Part shown: one piece after another, positions 27,601-37,095 of the stretch
Layout of the letters: every line of letters starts with the position of its first letter
Position numbering within the stretch: the stretch's first letter is position 1
From: CAZZBK01 sp964652155
GTDB taxonomy: Bacteria; Planctomycetota; Planctomycetia; Pirellulales; PNKZ01
DNA: 64,000 nucleotides
Assembly: GCA_964652155.1 (NCBI GenBank)
Contig: CAZZBK010000001.1
Coordinates: 78,295-142,294, forward strand
Direction: 5' to 3'
Program-made: the position numbers and the translations under genes
Notes under the pieces: model-generated
The model's input: the letters and a program-made list of their open reading frames with translations, nothing else
Databases searched by the model: none
What the model was told of the DNA's origin: nothing

Positions 27601-29284
27601 CGCGCGGCAACTCGAAACCGCAGCGTGGGCGACGATCGCCTTGGACTCGGGTCGCGAGGCCAGCAATTTTAGCCGCCGCGATTTGGATCCGTGGAGCCAC
27701 CAGTGGACCACCACCGTCGATGGTCCCAGCGTGTACATGCATAATCGCTTCGCCATCAGTGCCTACACGCTCTCCGACGGCGCGCGGCTCTGGACTCGCA
27801 CCTTGGATAGCGAGCCCGCTCGAGCGCATGAGCGGCCGCTCGTGCCCTTCCGCACCGTGCTCGACGCGAAGCGGATTTTTGCCCGCCGACTGGTCACCAA
27901 CGGCCCCGAACTCGTATGCCTCGACCGCGCCAGTGGCGAGTTGCTCTGGCGCTCGCCGCGCGGGTTGATGGTCGTCAGCGACCCGGTGCTCTTCGGCGAT
28001 CTGGTGATTGCGGTGACCGTCACCCCTTCGCAGCAAGAGTCGGTCCAGGTCAGTCTGTCGACCTTCGAGTTGGCTACCGGTCGGCCCGCGCGACAGTATC
28101 CGCTGATGCTGTTGCGCGACGTCTGGAATAAAGAGTTGTCGTGTCAGTTGACGTTGGCCAACGACGCGCTCGTGGTGACCGGGGGTGGCTGCGTCATCGC
28201 CTGTGACCTGGATGGGCGATTACGCTGGCTGCGGCGACAAACCTGGCTCGGGGGCGTCACCGATCTGAATCAATCGCCCATTCCGTTTGAGCCCCCCGTG
28301 GTCGTTGACGGAGAACTGTTCGTCACGCAACCCGGCGTCCCCTCGGTGGCCTGCATCGAGTTGCGCTCAGGCAAGCTGCGTTGGCAACGGAGCGTGCCGG
28401 AGAGTTGGCGCTATTTACGACTCATCGCTGTGCAACAAGACACCGTCTACGCGCAGTCAGGCGACTCGCTGCTGGCCTTCGCTCAGGACGATGGTCGAGT
28501 GTTGTGGCAGCGTGCCCAGTCGGCGCTCGGCGCCACGGCGTCACTCGACTCGGCCGGGAATGTCTGGACGATGGAACTTGAATCGCTCGATCTGAAAGTG
28601 CAACGGCCGCGATTTGTGGCTCTCAATGGCCGCGATGGCCAACCGCTGGTCAGCCTAGCCGTCGAAGGACACTCGGGGGAGCGACCGACCCTGGGGCCGC
28701 TCTTCACCGCGCAAGGACGGTGCTGGGCCGCGGCCGGTGGGCCGCTGGCAGGCGCGGCCCCGCAAAAGATCGTCGAGCTTGTGCCGCGTGGCGAGCGGCC
28801 GGGCCACTCACTCGCCGACCCGGTGCCGTGGGTGTCGTACTCGATGCCGTTGGCCGACGCGCCGATCGCCGTGGCCGAGCAATGGTCGCTGCTGCAAACC
28901 GGCGGCGATCGAGAAAATCGTCCCGGCCGATTTACGAGCTGGAAAAACGAAACGAACCTGTTCGTGACCGTCGCCCCGGCCGAGCGCCCGGCGATCTGGA
29001 CTCGTGCTGTCGACGTCCCTCGTGCCGGCGAGGGGACCCTGTCGCTCAAAATTCGGGTCTCCAACCCGGGCCCGAAGCCGTGGCAGCTTGAGGTGCGTGC
29101 CAATGATCTGCCGCTGCAATCGTTCGCGGTGGAACCCAGCACGACGGGAGACAAAACGGTCGAACAACTTGTCGATTTGAGTGCGTTTGCCGGACAACGC
29201 GTGAATTTGTTCGTGACGCAACGCTGGCTGGCCGGGTCGGCCAGCGTGGCCTGGTGGAAAGAGCTGGAATGGGTCAAAAAATAA
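24605..29284 (+). CDS. Single-pass membrane protein with PQQ-like repeats, probable ECF partner
   Basis: 1559 residues from the TTG at 24605, chosen because AAGGA at 24593-24597 sits 7 bases upstream and because it overlaps the sigma stop. Residues 1-76 are predicted cytoplasmic and helical; a membrane helix covers about 77-97 (WAVLSVLLVLAGLASWFG) after an RRRLRR stop-transfer-like cluster. A Pro/Thr linker spans about 100-165. A beta-rich, LamG-like region (about 200-560) is followed by helical segments with a TPR-like motif (WLWLGDRHLAIGQLAQSESC, about 895). PQQ-binding-like propeller blades occupy about 1025-1340 (LVCLDRASGELLWRSP, ACIELRSGKLRWQRS, LLAFAQDDGRVLWQRA). No Zn-type HxxxCxxC anti-sigma motif is present. 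Its position argues for anti-sigma or signal-input function; that is inference. Confidence 0.8.
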   Translation: MTDDELICLLAETPLDELSVEQIELLRVRSACSAEVHAALLSQLQFDEVAHASLGRVEVRTVDIYALADRTRRRLRRWAVLSVLLVLAGLASWFGSRQEHEQPPIVAVPSPERPLPTIDTTPSTVVVPPPTPALDPLASKTPAVVPDEGTEKVPLASPKPADDEPWLAALRGPEQSFEQVAYSAAPSAAKQASQGAQIARWFEPIGKGRTALEAIRDGSRRLAMYDTNRLRAPWSSGYALRIAFAPSRAPNWLYLWQGTRGVAFEYDERAASSWAAYQVQRKPGDLEPNVFAFHGHDGDRFRRQYGGVIELRYQQGRVVLSSGDILLSAIDMPQAPTEIVLNSPGNRVPLAITGIELVKSAPFPEHKLPKLAAPVAPQPIDLTWHTTLLGNAKFHKEPDGSVTLSAENLDQPVMVWGTPSTPTLGQCTLCIEGVDPGTGVFVGDEQAKRMLAVGVFSHRRSREPLLILSRLGETTTETEPAIDQQPLPWLGPRQWLRFTSALGGMRVQTSVDGLHWGDGFDGRLDQNCPVQAVGLQINRGKSARQIRLRHVAWQPFTALEQLAPPQYAPQFSQLDEHKDLGSWYSTMLATQPEGLEQVAWRAACAVHTLRVAQTLELRREIWSALLKSVTNGSYDARQRRALLTELSWFVPVSGGTPAREWLDALERSCALAWRQGEPRPYTLLHDILSETPGSAWFIDVSMPGATLAQQEILEQVLAARWDEAADSIRLIRWATTDGLERRFSFIRSPLPKLLNWADALVSRQRQQGETNVAVPSNWRHPLIEQLGKEGYNTLAELEAAVASEAFKDAGQIMSTIAPKQLASLVPDTHDSECFITLPVVVERLVADHPRLSESLQREFGNLAEVRLRQAISDGDVELVTAVTTQFHGTPAAAEAWLWLGDRHLAIGQLAQSESCFKAARRGAVDPSAAAIEARLRLVAAMLGKPSTTTVRTRVRLNDVEFSPGEFEQLVREAAAHVPAASTESTPRGWAAGLDPRWFTARQLETAAWATIALDSGREASNFSRRDLDPWSHQWTTTVDGPSVYMHNRFAISAYTLSDGARLWTRTLDSEPARAHERPLVPFRTVLDAKRIFARRLVTNGPELVCLDRASGELLWRSPRGLMVVSDPVLFGDLVIAVTVTPSQQESVQVSLSTFELATGRPARQYPLMLLRDVWNKELSCQLTLANDALVVTGGGCVIACDLDGRLRWLRRQTWLGGVTDLNQSPIPFEPPVVVDGELFVTQPGVPSVACIELRSGKLRWQRSVPESWRYLRLIAVQQDTVYAQSGDSLLAFAQDDGRVLWQRAQSALGATASLDSAGNVWTMELESLDLKVQRPRFVALNGRDGQPLVSLAVEGHSGERPTLGPLFTAQGRCWAAAGGPLAGAAPQKIVELVPRGERPGHSLADPVPWVSYSMPLADAPIAVAEQWSLLQTGGDRENRPGRFTSWKNETNLFVTVAPAERPAIWTRAVDVPRAGEGTLSLKIRVSNPGPKPWQLEVRANDLPLQSFAVEPSTTGDKTVEQLVDLSAFAGQRVNLFVTQRWLAGSASVAWWKELEWVKK

Positions 29285-29348
29285 TCCGGCTCCGGGGCCC
29301 TGCACGCCGCGCAGCGACTGTCGGCAAACGGTTACAATGGTCAGACGC

Positions 29349-30518
29349 ATGAACAGTTCAATCACCTCATCGCCGAATGCTCTCTCACGCCGGACGTGGC
29401 TTGCCGCGCTCTCGTCGCTGGTCGCGCCGGCTTGTCTGCCCCGAACGGCTCAGGCCGAGGGGCCTTGGGAGACCACCGCCGAGAGCGAAGCCGCACTCGA
29501 ACGCGGTCTGCGCTGGCTCGCTCGCAATCAGGGACCGCAGGGGAATTGGACCAGCGAAGACCTGGGACTCGTGAGTATGGGGGTGCTCGCATTTCTGTCG
29601 GCCGGTCATGGGCCCGGCCGGGGTGAGTTCGGCGAGACCATCCGCCGCGCCATCGACTACGTGCTGCGACACGCGAAGGCCTCGGGCTTGTTGAACATCA
29701 CGGGCGACCAACGCGACATGTACAATCATGGCCTGGCGACGTTTGTCCTCGGCCAGGCGCATGGCATGACCGGCGACCCACGCATTGGCGCGGTGCTTGA
29801 TCGGGCGCTCAAGCTGATTGCCAGCACGCAGTGTGACGACGGCGGCTGGGATTACCGCGCCAAGCGGTTACCGGCCGGGCACGATTTAAGCTTGGCCGTC
29901 ATGCAGGCCAAGGCGCTGCGCAGTGCCCTGGACAGTGGCCTTGAGGTGCCTCCGGAAGTGGTGTCGGCCGCAATCAAAGGGGTTCGCGATCATTATCACT
30001 CTCCCAAGGCCGGGCGTACGGCCGACGAAGCGACCCTCCGCAATTTGCCAGGGCAGTTCCATTACGGTCGTCACGGCGGCGGCGGTGCCACGATCGCAAT
30101 GGCGGCCTGCGGCGTCGTGTGCCTGCAGGAGTTTGGTCAGTACGACGACTGGCGCATCGGCAAGAACATGGATGTCATCACCAAAGCCATTGACGACGCG
30201 AAGGTCCGCGCCAACACGGGCGAGATGCCCTTCGACGCCTATACGCTCTACTACGTGGGCCAGGCCCTCTATCAGGTTGGCGGCAAGACCTGGAACACAC
30301 ACTACACGAAGCTCCGCGACAGCCTGGTCACCGGTCAGATTCGCGATCCCAAAGACCCGCTGCGCGACGGTGGCTGGCACGACAATAAACGTGTGAGTGG
30401 CAAGCCGGGGGACCTGTACGCCACGAGCGTCGCCTGTTTTATTCTCGCCATTCCGAACCGATATCTGCCCATCTTGCAAGAGGGGCGAATCGACAGCTTA
30501 AAGAGACAATTTCAGTAA
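29349..30518 (+). CDS. Tat-exported prenyltransferase/squalene-cyclase-like alpha/alpha-barrel protein
   Basis: 389 residues from the ATG at 29349; a GTG 4 codons upstream is possible. A Tat signal lies at about residues 12-32 (LSRRTWLAALSSLVAPACL). Repeated helical motifs of the terpene-cyclase/prenyltransferase barrel follow: ALERGLRWLARNQGPQGNW, LKLIASTQCDDGGWDYRA and the later LRDGGWHDNK. The DxDD motif of squalene-hopene cyclases was not found, so a structural or binding role is more likely than cyclisation. It lies 64 bases after the PQQ gene and 18 bases before the next gene, so it is probably part of the same transcript. Confidence 0.82.
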   Translation: MNSSITSSPNALSRRTWLAALSSLVAPACLPRTAQAEGPWETTAESEAALERGLRWLARNQGPQGNWTSEDLGLVSMGVLAFLSAGHGPGRGEFGETIRRAIDYVLRHAKASGLLNITGDQRDMYNHGLATFVLGQAHGMTGDPRIGAVLDRALKLIASTQCDDGGWDYRAKRLPAGHDLSLAVMQAKALRSALDSGLEVPPEVVSAAIKGVRDHYHSPKAGRTADEATLRNLPGQFHYGRHGGGGATIAMAACGVVCLQEFGQYDDWRIGKNMDVITKAIDDAKVRANTGEMPFDAYTLYYVGQALYQVGGKTWNTHYTKLRDSLVTGQIRDPKDPLRDGGWHDNKRVSGKPGDLYATSVACFILAIPNRYLPILQEGRIDSLKRQFQ

Positions 30519-30536
30519 TTTGCGGACGGTTGTTTG

Positions 30537-32969
30537 ATGTTGCAGTTTGTTGCCGCCAGTTTTGCTGCCGCCGGAGCGATGGCTGCCGTTGCGCCGGTGA
30601 TCATTCACCTGCTCAATCGGCGCCGCTACCGGACTGTCCATTGGGCAGCCATGGACTTTCTGCGACATGCCGTGCAGCGTAAAAGCCGCCGCTTGAAATT
30701 ACGCGACCTGTTACTGTTGCTGTTGCGCGTCGCTTGCGTGTTGCTGTTCGCGTTCGCGCTCGCACGCCCCTACTGGTCCAGTCATTCCCTCTCCGGGGTC
30801 GATCAGCCGGTGCATGCCATCGTCGTGGTCGACAACAGCCTGAGCATGGCCTACCAGCGTCTCGGAGGCTCGTTGCTCGACGAGGCCAAGGCCCGCATCC
30901 GCGCGTTGGTCGAAAATTTGCCGCGCGGTAGCGCGGTGAGCTTGCTACCGGCGTGCGCGTTCGATGACCAGATCGTGCTCGACCCCTACCGCAACATCGA
31001 CGATCTGCACGAGGCGCTCGCGCTGATCAACGTCGTCGATCAGCAGCTCGACATGTCACGCGTCATCGAGTTGGCCCACGCCGCGGCCGATCGCGCTCCG
31101 GAGCTGCTGAACAAACGGGTCGTGGTGTTCGGCGATCAGCAACAACTCAACTTTCGAGCGATCTCGGGGGACTCGACCGCAGGGGCGCAGGGCGCCTGGG
31201 GTAAACTGCATGATGTGCGACTCGTCAGCATTCGGCCCGAGCAAGTCGACAACGCTTGGGTTGCCGAACTGCGGCTGCTCGACGCACTGGCCGACGTGAA
31301 CACCGACAGCACGATCACGGCCACGATTCGTTACGAGGGGCCGAGTGACCGCTTCGGAACGCCCGTCTCGCTGAGCGTCGACAACGTCCCGGTAGGCAGC
31401 CAAACGATCGACCTCAAGCCTGGGCAGACGCAAAAGCTGTACTTCACCCACCGTTTTGATTTGCCCATCGAGCCGGGCGAGGTCGCGTACGCCACGGTGT
31501 CGGTTTCGTTGGGCGAGGACCGTTTGAGTGACGACGATCGCCGCGCGGTGGTCGTGCCGGTCGTGTCGCGTTGGCCGATCGTGTTCGTCGACCAATACGG
31601 CGAGGCGCAAGAATCGCCCGAGAACAACCTGCTCGGCGAGACGCTTCGTTGGCGGCGTTACCTCATGGCCGACAGCTCGAGTGACGCGCCCAGCGAAAAA
31701 GCGCGCATGAAGCACATGACGGTCGGACAGCTCGACCGCGACGCGCTAAAGTACGCGCGGATGGTGGTCTTGGCGGGGGTGGAAAATGTCACGCCGTCGG
31801 TCGTTGAATTGCTGCGTGATTACGTCGAACAGGGAGGCCAATTGCTGATCGCCACGGGGGGGCGTTTTGACCCCGCCGCCTGGCAAGCCACCGCTTGGCG
31901 TGATGGCGACGGCATTTTGCCCTTGCCGCTCGACAGTCGCTGGGAAGGGGTGACGCTCGACGAAGACCCGCTGCGCGTGGCCCCCTTTCAGCTCGATGAA
32001 CGCTCGCTGACGCACGATTTGTTCCAGTTCGAGGATCAGCTCAACACGGCCGACGCCAATGACTTGACCGGCGTACTGTTTTTCAAAACCGCCGTCGTGC
32101 TAGACGCCCTCGATGCCTGGCAAGGCTGGAAGCAACGCGAGGACGAACGCCGCGCGAAGAGCAAGGAGCCCACCACGACCGACCCCGCGACGCCCCTGGT
32201 CGCGGTGCCGACTAGCTGGCTCGCCTGGCGTGATGAGCTCAACGGCTCACAGGCGACGCAGTCCAAGCTGCCGGAGCACGACACCTCGTGGCATCCCGAG
32301 GTGCTGGCGCGGTTCACCAACGGCTTGCCCTTCGCGGCGCAGCGACGCATAGGCCAAGGCCGGGTCGTGTTCATGGCCAGCGGCGTGCAGCCTAATTGGA
32401 ACACGCTCATGACGGGCTACGGTGCGGTGCTGTTCGACCGAATGGTGCGAGAGTCGATCGATCGCACCTTGCCGCGCCGCAACTTAGCGCCGACGGAGCT
32501 GGTCCAGTTGCCGATTGCGGCCCGTGACCGCGCGTTGCGACTCACGCTGTCAACCCCTGACCGCCGCGAGTTGCCTCTGTGGGTCGACGCGACCGGCGAG
32601 AGCAGCTTTGCCATTGCGGTGCGGCACCTCGATCAGCGCGGCATCTACCGCCTGCGGGCGTATCGCGATACCGAACCGCTGCGCGAGAACACGCCGGCTT
32701 GGACCCTGCCGCTGGCCATTCAGGGGCCGGCCGCCGAGTCGGAATTGCGTTACTTGAATGAAGGAGGCTTTGCGCAGCGATTTGCTCAAAGCGAGGCCTC
32801 GTGGCACGAGGCGGATGACCCCTTGCAGTGGAGCACCGGGGGGGCACGCGGCCACAACTGGTGGCGCGTCCTGCTCGCGCTGACCATGCTGGGGCTCATC
32901 GGTGAGTTTGGGCTGGTCAACCTGGCCGGTCGACCCGAGCCGGTCAAGTCGAGCGAGGACCGGTCATGA
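30537..32969 (+). CDS. BatA/VWA membrane protein
   Basis: 810 residues from the ATG at 30537. The N-terminal BatA-type domain has a membrane segment (FAAAGAMAAVAPVIIHLLNRR) followed by HWAAMDFLRHAVQRKSRR and a second segment (LLLLLLRVACVLLFAFALARP). A von Willebrand A domain follows, with MIDAS start DNSLSM near residue 99. Beyond about residue 240 come Ig-like beta regions, then a glutamine-amidotransferase-like fold (VVLAGVENVTPSVVELL ... GGQLLIATGG, about residues 405-440). A last membrane helix is near the C-terminus (WRVLLALTMLGLIGEFGLV). Such proteins partner MoxR ATPases in envelope complexes. The stop overlaps the next start by 4 bases. Confidence 0.9.
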   Translation: MLQFVAASFAAAGAMAAVAPVIIHLLNRRRYRTVHWAAMDFLRHAVQRKSRRLKLRDLLLLLLRVACVLLFAFALARPYWSSHSLSGVDQPVHAIVVVDNSLSMAYQRLGGSLLDEAKARIRALVENLPRGSAVSLLPACAFDDQIVLDPYRNIDDLHEALALINVVDQQLDMSRVIELAHAAADRAPELLNKRVVVFGDQQQLNFRAISGDSTAGAQGAWGKLHDVRLVSIRPEQVDNAWVAELRLLDALADVNTDSTITATIRYEGPSDRFGTPVSLSVDNVPVGSQTIDLKPGQTQKLYFTHRFDLPIEPGEVAYATVSVSLGEDRLSDDDRRAVVVPVVSRWPIVFVDQYGEAQESPENNLLGETLRWRRYLMADSSSDAPSEKARMKHMTVGQLDRDALKYARMVVLAGVENVTPSVVELLRDYVEQGGQLLIATGGRFDPAAWQATAWRDGDGILPLPLDSRWEGVTLDEDPLRVAPFQLDERSLTHDLFQFEDQLNTADANDLTGVLFFKTAVVLDALDAWQGWKQREDERRAKSKEPTTTDPATPLVAVPTSWLAWRDELNGSQATQSKLPEHDTSWHPEVLARFTNGLPFAAQRRIGQGRVVFMASGVQPNWNTLMTGYGAVLFDRMVRESIDRTLPRRNLAPTELVQLPIAARDRALRLTLSTPDRRELPLWVDATGESSFAIAVRHLDQRGIYRLRAYRDTEPLRENTPAWTLPLAIQGPAAESELRYLNEGGFAQRFAQSEASWHEADDPLQWSTGGARGHNWWRVLLALTMLGLIGEFGLVNLAGRPEPVKSSEDRS

Positions 32970-35428
32970 ACTTCACCGACGTGTTGGGACGCCTGCTCGG
33001 CTTGCCGCAACTCGGCAGTGTCGAGCAGTACGACTGGCAATTTGAAGCCGCCTGGGCGCAGCAGCATCCCATGTTGCTGCTGGTCGGTTGCCTGGCGCTG
33101 GTGGCGCTCACGGTGCGGTTTTATCGGCGCTATCAGGCCATCAAGTCTCCGCTGTGGCGGTTCACGCTGCCGCTGTTTCGCAGTCTGCTCTTGTGTCTGC
33201 TGCTGGTCGTCCTGGCCGAACCCACGCTGACGCTGCATATCGTCCGGCAGGCCCGCCCACTGCTGTGTGTGTTGTTCGACGGTTCGCAAAGCATGTCGAT
33301 CGTCGATCATCTCGAAGAACAGCAGCGTCGCGCGCTCGACGCGTCGCTCGGTCGTCGCGAGCCCTCCTCGACTCCCGTAAAGCGCATCGACGACGTGCGG
33401 GCGTTGGTCGACCAGGCGGACAAGAATGTGTTCCGCGAACTCAATAAGCGCTTCCGGCTGCGGGCGTTCTCGTTCGACCGCCCCGACGCACTGCGCGCCT
33501 TGCCGTTGGGGCCCGACGACGAAACGCAACTCGACACGGCGCGGCTTGCCGATCAGTTGCGGAGCGATGGCACGGTGACCGGCTTGGGGGGCGCGCTCAC
33601 CGAACTGCTCCAGCAACATGGCACGCGGCAACTCGCCGGGGTCGTCGTGGTCAGCGATTTCGATCAGAACGCGGGCCCGCCCGCCTTGGGCGCGGTGCGC
33701 GAGTTGGGCGTGCCGGTGCACACGATCGGCGTGGGGCCTGACAAAGCGCTCGACATCGCCGTCGACTTGCAAGCTCCGCCGCTCATGAAGAAGGGAGAGA
33801 ACTCGGCGCTCACGGTCAGTTTGCGTCGCACCGGCTATGAAGACCGGCAGGTTGAACTGCGGATTGTCGCTCGACCGCTCGAAAGCGGCGGAGCCAGCGT
33901 CGACAGCACGCTGGTGCGTCGCATGGTGTCGCTGCGCGACGAGTTGACGCTGATCGAAATTCCGCACACGCCCAACGAGACAGGCCGCTTTGCGTTTGCC
34001 GCCGAGGTCGCGCCGCTCGATGGCGAAGTGGTCACCGACAACAATCGCGCCGAACGCGAAGTGAACATCCGCGACGACTTTCTCCGCCTGTTGTTTGTCG
34101 AGAATGAGCCGACCTGGGAATGGCGGTTCGTCAAGGAGGTGTTCCATCGCGACCCGCTGGTGGGCGTCAACGGCTTCCGCACGTTCCTCCGCTCGGCCGA
34201 CCCCAAAGTGCGGCAGCTCAACGCGCTCTTCCTGCCCACGCTGGCCGCGCAGCGCAAAGAATTCTTTGCCAACGACGTGATCTTTTTGGGCGATTTGCCA
34301 GCCAACTCGTTGAGCAAGCGGTTCTGTGACTGGGTCGAGGAATTCGTCAGCGACTTTGGTGGCGGGCTGGTCGTCATTACCGGCCCGAACCATGGTGGCC
34401 ACGCGATCGCCACCTCGCCGCTGGCCGATCTGCTGCCGATCGTGTACGCCGACGGGCCGGGCGTGAGCGACGCGAAACCGTTCACGCCGCGGCTCACCAC
34501 GCTCGCCGGTCAATATCCGTTCATGCAAATCGGCGAGGGGAGCCAAAGCCCAACGCAGGCCTGGAGCAATCTGGGGCCGTTGCCCTGGTATCAGCGTGCG
34601 GCGCGCGTGCGGCCCAACGCCACCGTGCTCCTCGAGCACCCGACCGACAAGTGCGACGACGGCAAAACACCCGAACCGCTCATTGCCGTGCGTCGTTACG
34701 GCCGCGGCGAGGTCGTGTACGTCGCCTTCAATGAGATGTGGCGGTTGCGACGCAAGCACGGCGAGTTGTACTACCGACAATTCTGGGGACAGATGATTCA
34801 TCACCTGGGCTTGAGTCATGCCCTCGGCGAGCAAAAGCGGTTCGTGGTCCGCACCGATCGGCAACGCTATCAGGTCGACGATGCCGTGCAGATCACGATC
34901 GAGGCCTATGACGAGAATTATTCGCCGTTGGTGGCCAAGTTGGCGAATCGACAATTGCAGGCCGAACTGATCCCTCCCGCTCCGGAAGGCGCGGCACCGG
35001 CGCTCGACACGGCCCATCCGCTTAACACGCCGACCAAGGGGGGCGAACCGCTCTCGATCGCCGCCTCACGCGATGCCCTGTTCGAAACGCAGGTCAAAGC
35101 CTTGGCGCCGGGCACGTATCGCCTGCGGGTCCGCGATCCGATCGCCGATCAATTCATCGAGACGAGTTTTGTCGTCGCGCATCGCAGCGTCGAGCAGCGG
35201 AGCGCCGTGCGAAACACGCTATTGCAAGATCAGATCGCCCAGGCGTCGGGGGGCAAAAGCCTCGCGCTCGCCGACGCCCATCGCTTGAATGACGAGCTCA
35301 GCGCCGTCGCCCAGCAAGAAACAAACATTCGCATCCTGCCCCTTTGGAACACCTGGCTGGTCTTCTCACTCGTCGTGGGATTGATGGTCGTGGAGTGGGG
35401 CGTTCGCAAATGGATCAACCTGCCATGA
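32966..35428 (+). CDS. Second VWA-like membrane protein
   Basis: 820 residues. Two N-terminal membrane segments (MLLLVGCLALVALTVRF; LFRSLLLCLLLVVLAEP) precede a VWA-like domain. Its MIDAS motif is DGSQSM near residue 105, and a later strand is LAGVVVVSDFDQNAGP. Ig-like modules follow (about 270-370), then a glutamine-amidotransferase-like domain (LLFVENEPTWEWRFVKEV; DFGGGLVVITGPNHGG) and a further beta-sandwich. A C-terminal membrane helix is at about 795-812 (WLVFSLVVGLMVVEWGV). Architecture parallels the preceding gene, suggesting the two pair in one complex. Both junctions are ATGA overlaps. Confidence 0.88.
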   Translation: MNFTDVLGRLLGLPQLGSVEQYDWQFEAAWAQQHPMLLLVGCLALVALTVRFYRRYQAIKSPLWRFTLPLFRSLLLCLLLVVLAEPTLTLHIVRQARPLLCVLFDGSQSMSIVDHLEEQQRRALDASLGRREPSSTPVKRIDDVRALVDQADKNVFRELNKRFRLRAFSFDRPDALRALPLGPDDETQLDTARLADQLRSDGTVTGLGGALTELLQQHGTRQLAGVVVVSDFDQNAGPPALGAVRELGVPVHTIGVGPDKALDIAVDLQAPPLMKKGENSALTVSLRRTGYEDRQVELRIVARPLESGGASVDSTLVRRMVSLRDELTLIEIPHTPNETGRFAFAAEVAPLDGEVVTDNNRAEREVNIRDDFLRLLFVENEPTWEWRFVKEVFHRDPLVGVNGFRTFLRSADPKVRQLNALFLPTLAAQRKEFFANDVIFLGDLPANSLSKRFCDWVEEFVSDFGGGLVVITGPNHGGHAIATSPLADLLPIVYADGPGVSDAKPFTPRLTTLAGQYPFMQIGEGSQSPTQAWSNLGPLPWYQRAARVRPNATVLLEHPTDKCDDGKTPEPLIAVRRYGRGEVVYVAFNEMWRLRRKHGELYYRQFWGQMIHHLGLSHALGEQKRFVVRTDRQRYQVDDAVQITIEAYDENYSPLVAKLANRQLQAELIPPAPEGAAPALDTAHPLNTPTKGGEPLSIAASRDALFETQVKALAPGTYRLRVRDPIADQFIETSFVVAHRSVEQRSAVRNTLLQDQIAQASGGKSLALADAHRLNDELSAVAQQETNIRILPLWNTWLVFSLVVGLMVVEWGVRKWINLP

Positions 35429-37095
35429 GTCAACTGTCACCGTTGCATGAGCGTTTGCAAGCCATCGGCGCGCATCGACATCGGGCGCGTGCGCTCGTGG
35501 CCTACGGCGTGCTCGCTTGGTCCGCCGCGCTCGGGTTGCTGGTCTGGTTCGCGCTCGATTGGCAGCAACGCTTGCAACGCGGCGATCGCGCTCTGCTCAG
35601 CGTCTTGCTCGTCGGTTGGGTCGTGTGGTCTTTTCGCCGCTGGGGAGCCGCCTGGCTCAAGCCCCAGGAGAGCGAAGTCGACATCGCGCTGTGGGTCGAA
35701 CAGCGCTCGCATATCGAGAACGATCTGGTCGCCGCGCTGCAGTTCGATGCCCCCGTCGCGGCTCGCTGGGGTTCCATGCAATTGCAAGGGGCGGTCATCG
35801 ATCGGGCCGCGACACTCCGCCCCGCCACCGCTTGGGCCGACAGTTGTCACGGGATCCCGTACCGAGCGTATGGCGCGGCGTGGTTGGCCCTCGCCGCATT
35901 GGTGCTGGCGACGTGTTTGTTCTTCCCGGGGCATGTCCAGGCGTTGTTTTGGCGACTGCTGGGGGCCAGCGCCCCGTATCCGACCGAGACCCGGCTGGTC
36001 GAAATTCGTGTCGATGAGCATCGCGTGCTGGCGGAGTTGAACGCGGCCGATGACATTCGCGTGCCATTTGGCTCAGCGCCACGGTTGTCGGTGACGGTCT
36101 CGGGTCGCATCCCCGCGACAGGTCACGCGACCATTCAAAGCACGACCGACGGCAGTCGACGCACGGTCGAGTTACTCCCTCGTGTGGCCGACGATGATAC
36201 GGCCTTTCATGCCGAGTTGCCGCGATTTGTCGAGGACGTGCTGCTAAGCCTTTCGCTGGGAGACGCCTACCGCGAACCGTTCTTGGTGCGCGTCATGCCG
36301 CTGCCGGTCGTTACGTTGCAAACGCTCATCGAGGCACCGGACTATGTGGCCGCCACCGCTGCGGCGACCGAGGCGGCCACCCAGACACAGCAAGCCACGG
36401 TGCTTGAAGGAAGCCGCGTGACGTTGGAAATACATTGCCGCAACAAGGCTTTGCGCAGCGCTCAAGCCACCATCGGCGAGCAGGTGTTTGCCCTCCACAG
36501 CCGAGACGACTCGCGGCGGACCTGGTACCTCCCCCCCGACAACACCCCGTTTGCGGCGGTCGAGTCGCATCTTCCCTATCAGATCGACGTGATCGATAGC
36601 GACGGCCTGTCACTCGATCAGCCGCTGCAAGGCTCGCTCAGGGTGCGAGCCGACCTGCCCCCCCGCGTCCGGGCCTCGCTGGTCAGCCAGCTCGTGCTCC
36701 CCTCGGCGAAACCTATTGTACGATACGAGGTTATGGACGATCATGGAGTCGCCGAGATCCAGCTACATTGCCAGGTGGTGCGCGACGACGAGCCAGGACA
36801 AGAAATCACTTTGCCCGTAACCTGGGATCGGCAACAGCCAATTCAAGTTAAAGGTAAGCAGTCGGTCGACCTGTCGGCCCTCAAGTTGAAAAAGGGAGAT
36901 CAGGTGCGGCTGATCGTTGCGGCCCGTGACGATCGTGGCGCGCGCAGCGGCAAGGTGGCCGAGAGCGAGACGCTGTTGGTGCGGGTCACCGACCGGAGCG
37001 GAGTCTTGGCGGCGATTGGCGAGACCGACGAACGGTCCGCTCGGCAGATGGAACAAATCATTCAACGGCAGTTGGGTCAAGGAGACACGCCATGA
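35425..37095 (+). CDS. DUF4175-like membrane protein (N-terminal part of family)
   Basis: 556 residues from the ATG at 35425, which overlaps the previous stop (ATGA); sequence upstream in frame belongs to the preceding gene's coding region. Three to four hydrophobic segments lie in residues 20-190 (YGVLAWSAALGLLVWFAL, LLSVLLVGWVVWSF, AAWLALAALVLATCLFF). Beta-sandwich regions follow to the end. This is the layout of the membrane half of DUF4175-type proteins, which normally continue into a Gln-rich coiled-coil half. Here that second half appears to be the separate next gene, joined by another ATGA overlap. Family assignment is by architecture, hence moderate confidence. Confidence 0.72.
   Translation: MSQLSPLHERLQAIGAHRHRARALVAYGVLAWSAALGLLVWFALDWQQRLQRGDRALLSVLLVGWVVWSFRRWGAAWLKPQESEVDIALWVEQRSHIENDLVAALQFDAPVAARWGSMQLQGAVIDRAATLRPATAWADSCHGIPYRAYGAAWLALAALVLATCLFFPGHVQALFWRLLGASAPYPTETRLVEIRVDEHRVLAELNAADDIRVPFGSAPRLSVTVSGRIPATGHATIQSTTDGSRRTVELLPRVADDDTAFHAELPRFVEDVLLSLSLGDAYREPFLVRVMPLPVVTLQTLIEAPDYVAATAAATEAATQTQQATVLEGSRVTLEIHCRNKALRSAQATIGEQVFALHSRDDSRRTWYLPPDNTPFAAVESHLPYQIDVIDSDGLSLDQPLQGSLRVRADLPPRVRASLVSQLVLPSAKPIVRYEVMDDHGVAEIQLHCQVVRDDEPGQEITLPVTWDRQQPIQVKGKQSVDLSALKLKKGDQVRLIVAARDDRGARSGKVAESETLLVRVTDRSGVLAAIGETDERSARQMEQIIQRQLGQGDTP

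Noticed and set aside
32786..35017. 743-codon open frame on the - strand opposite the two VWA genes
   Set aside because: It is antisense to two well-supported genes, has no recognisable domain and an Arg/His/Gln-rich composition typical of reverse-frame reading of high-GC genes.
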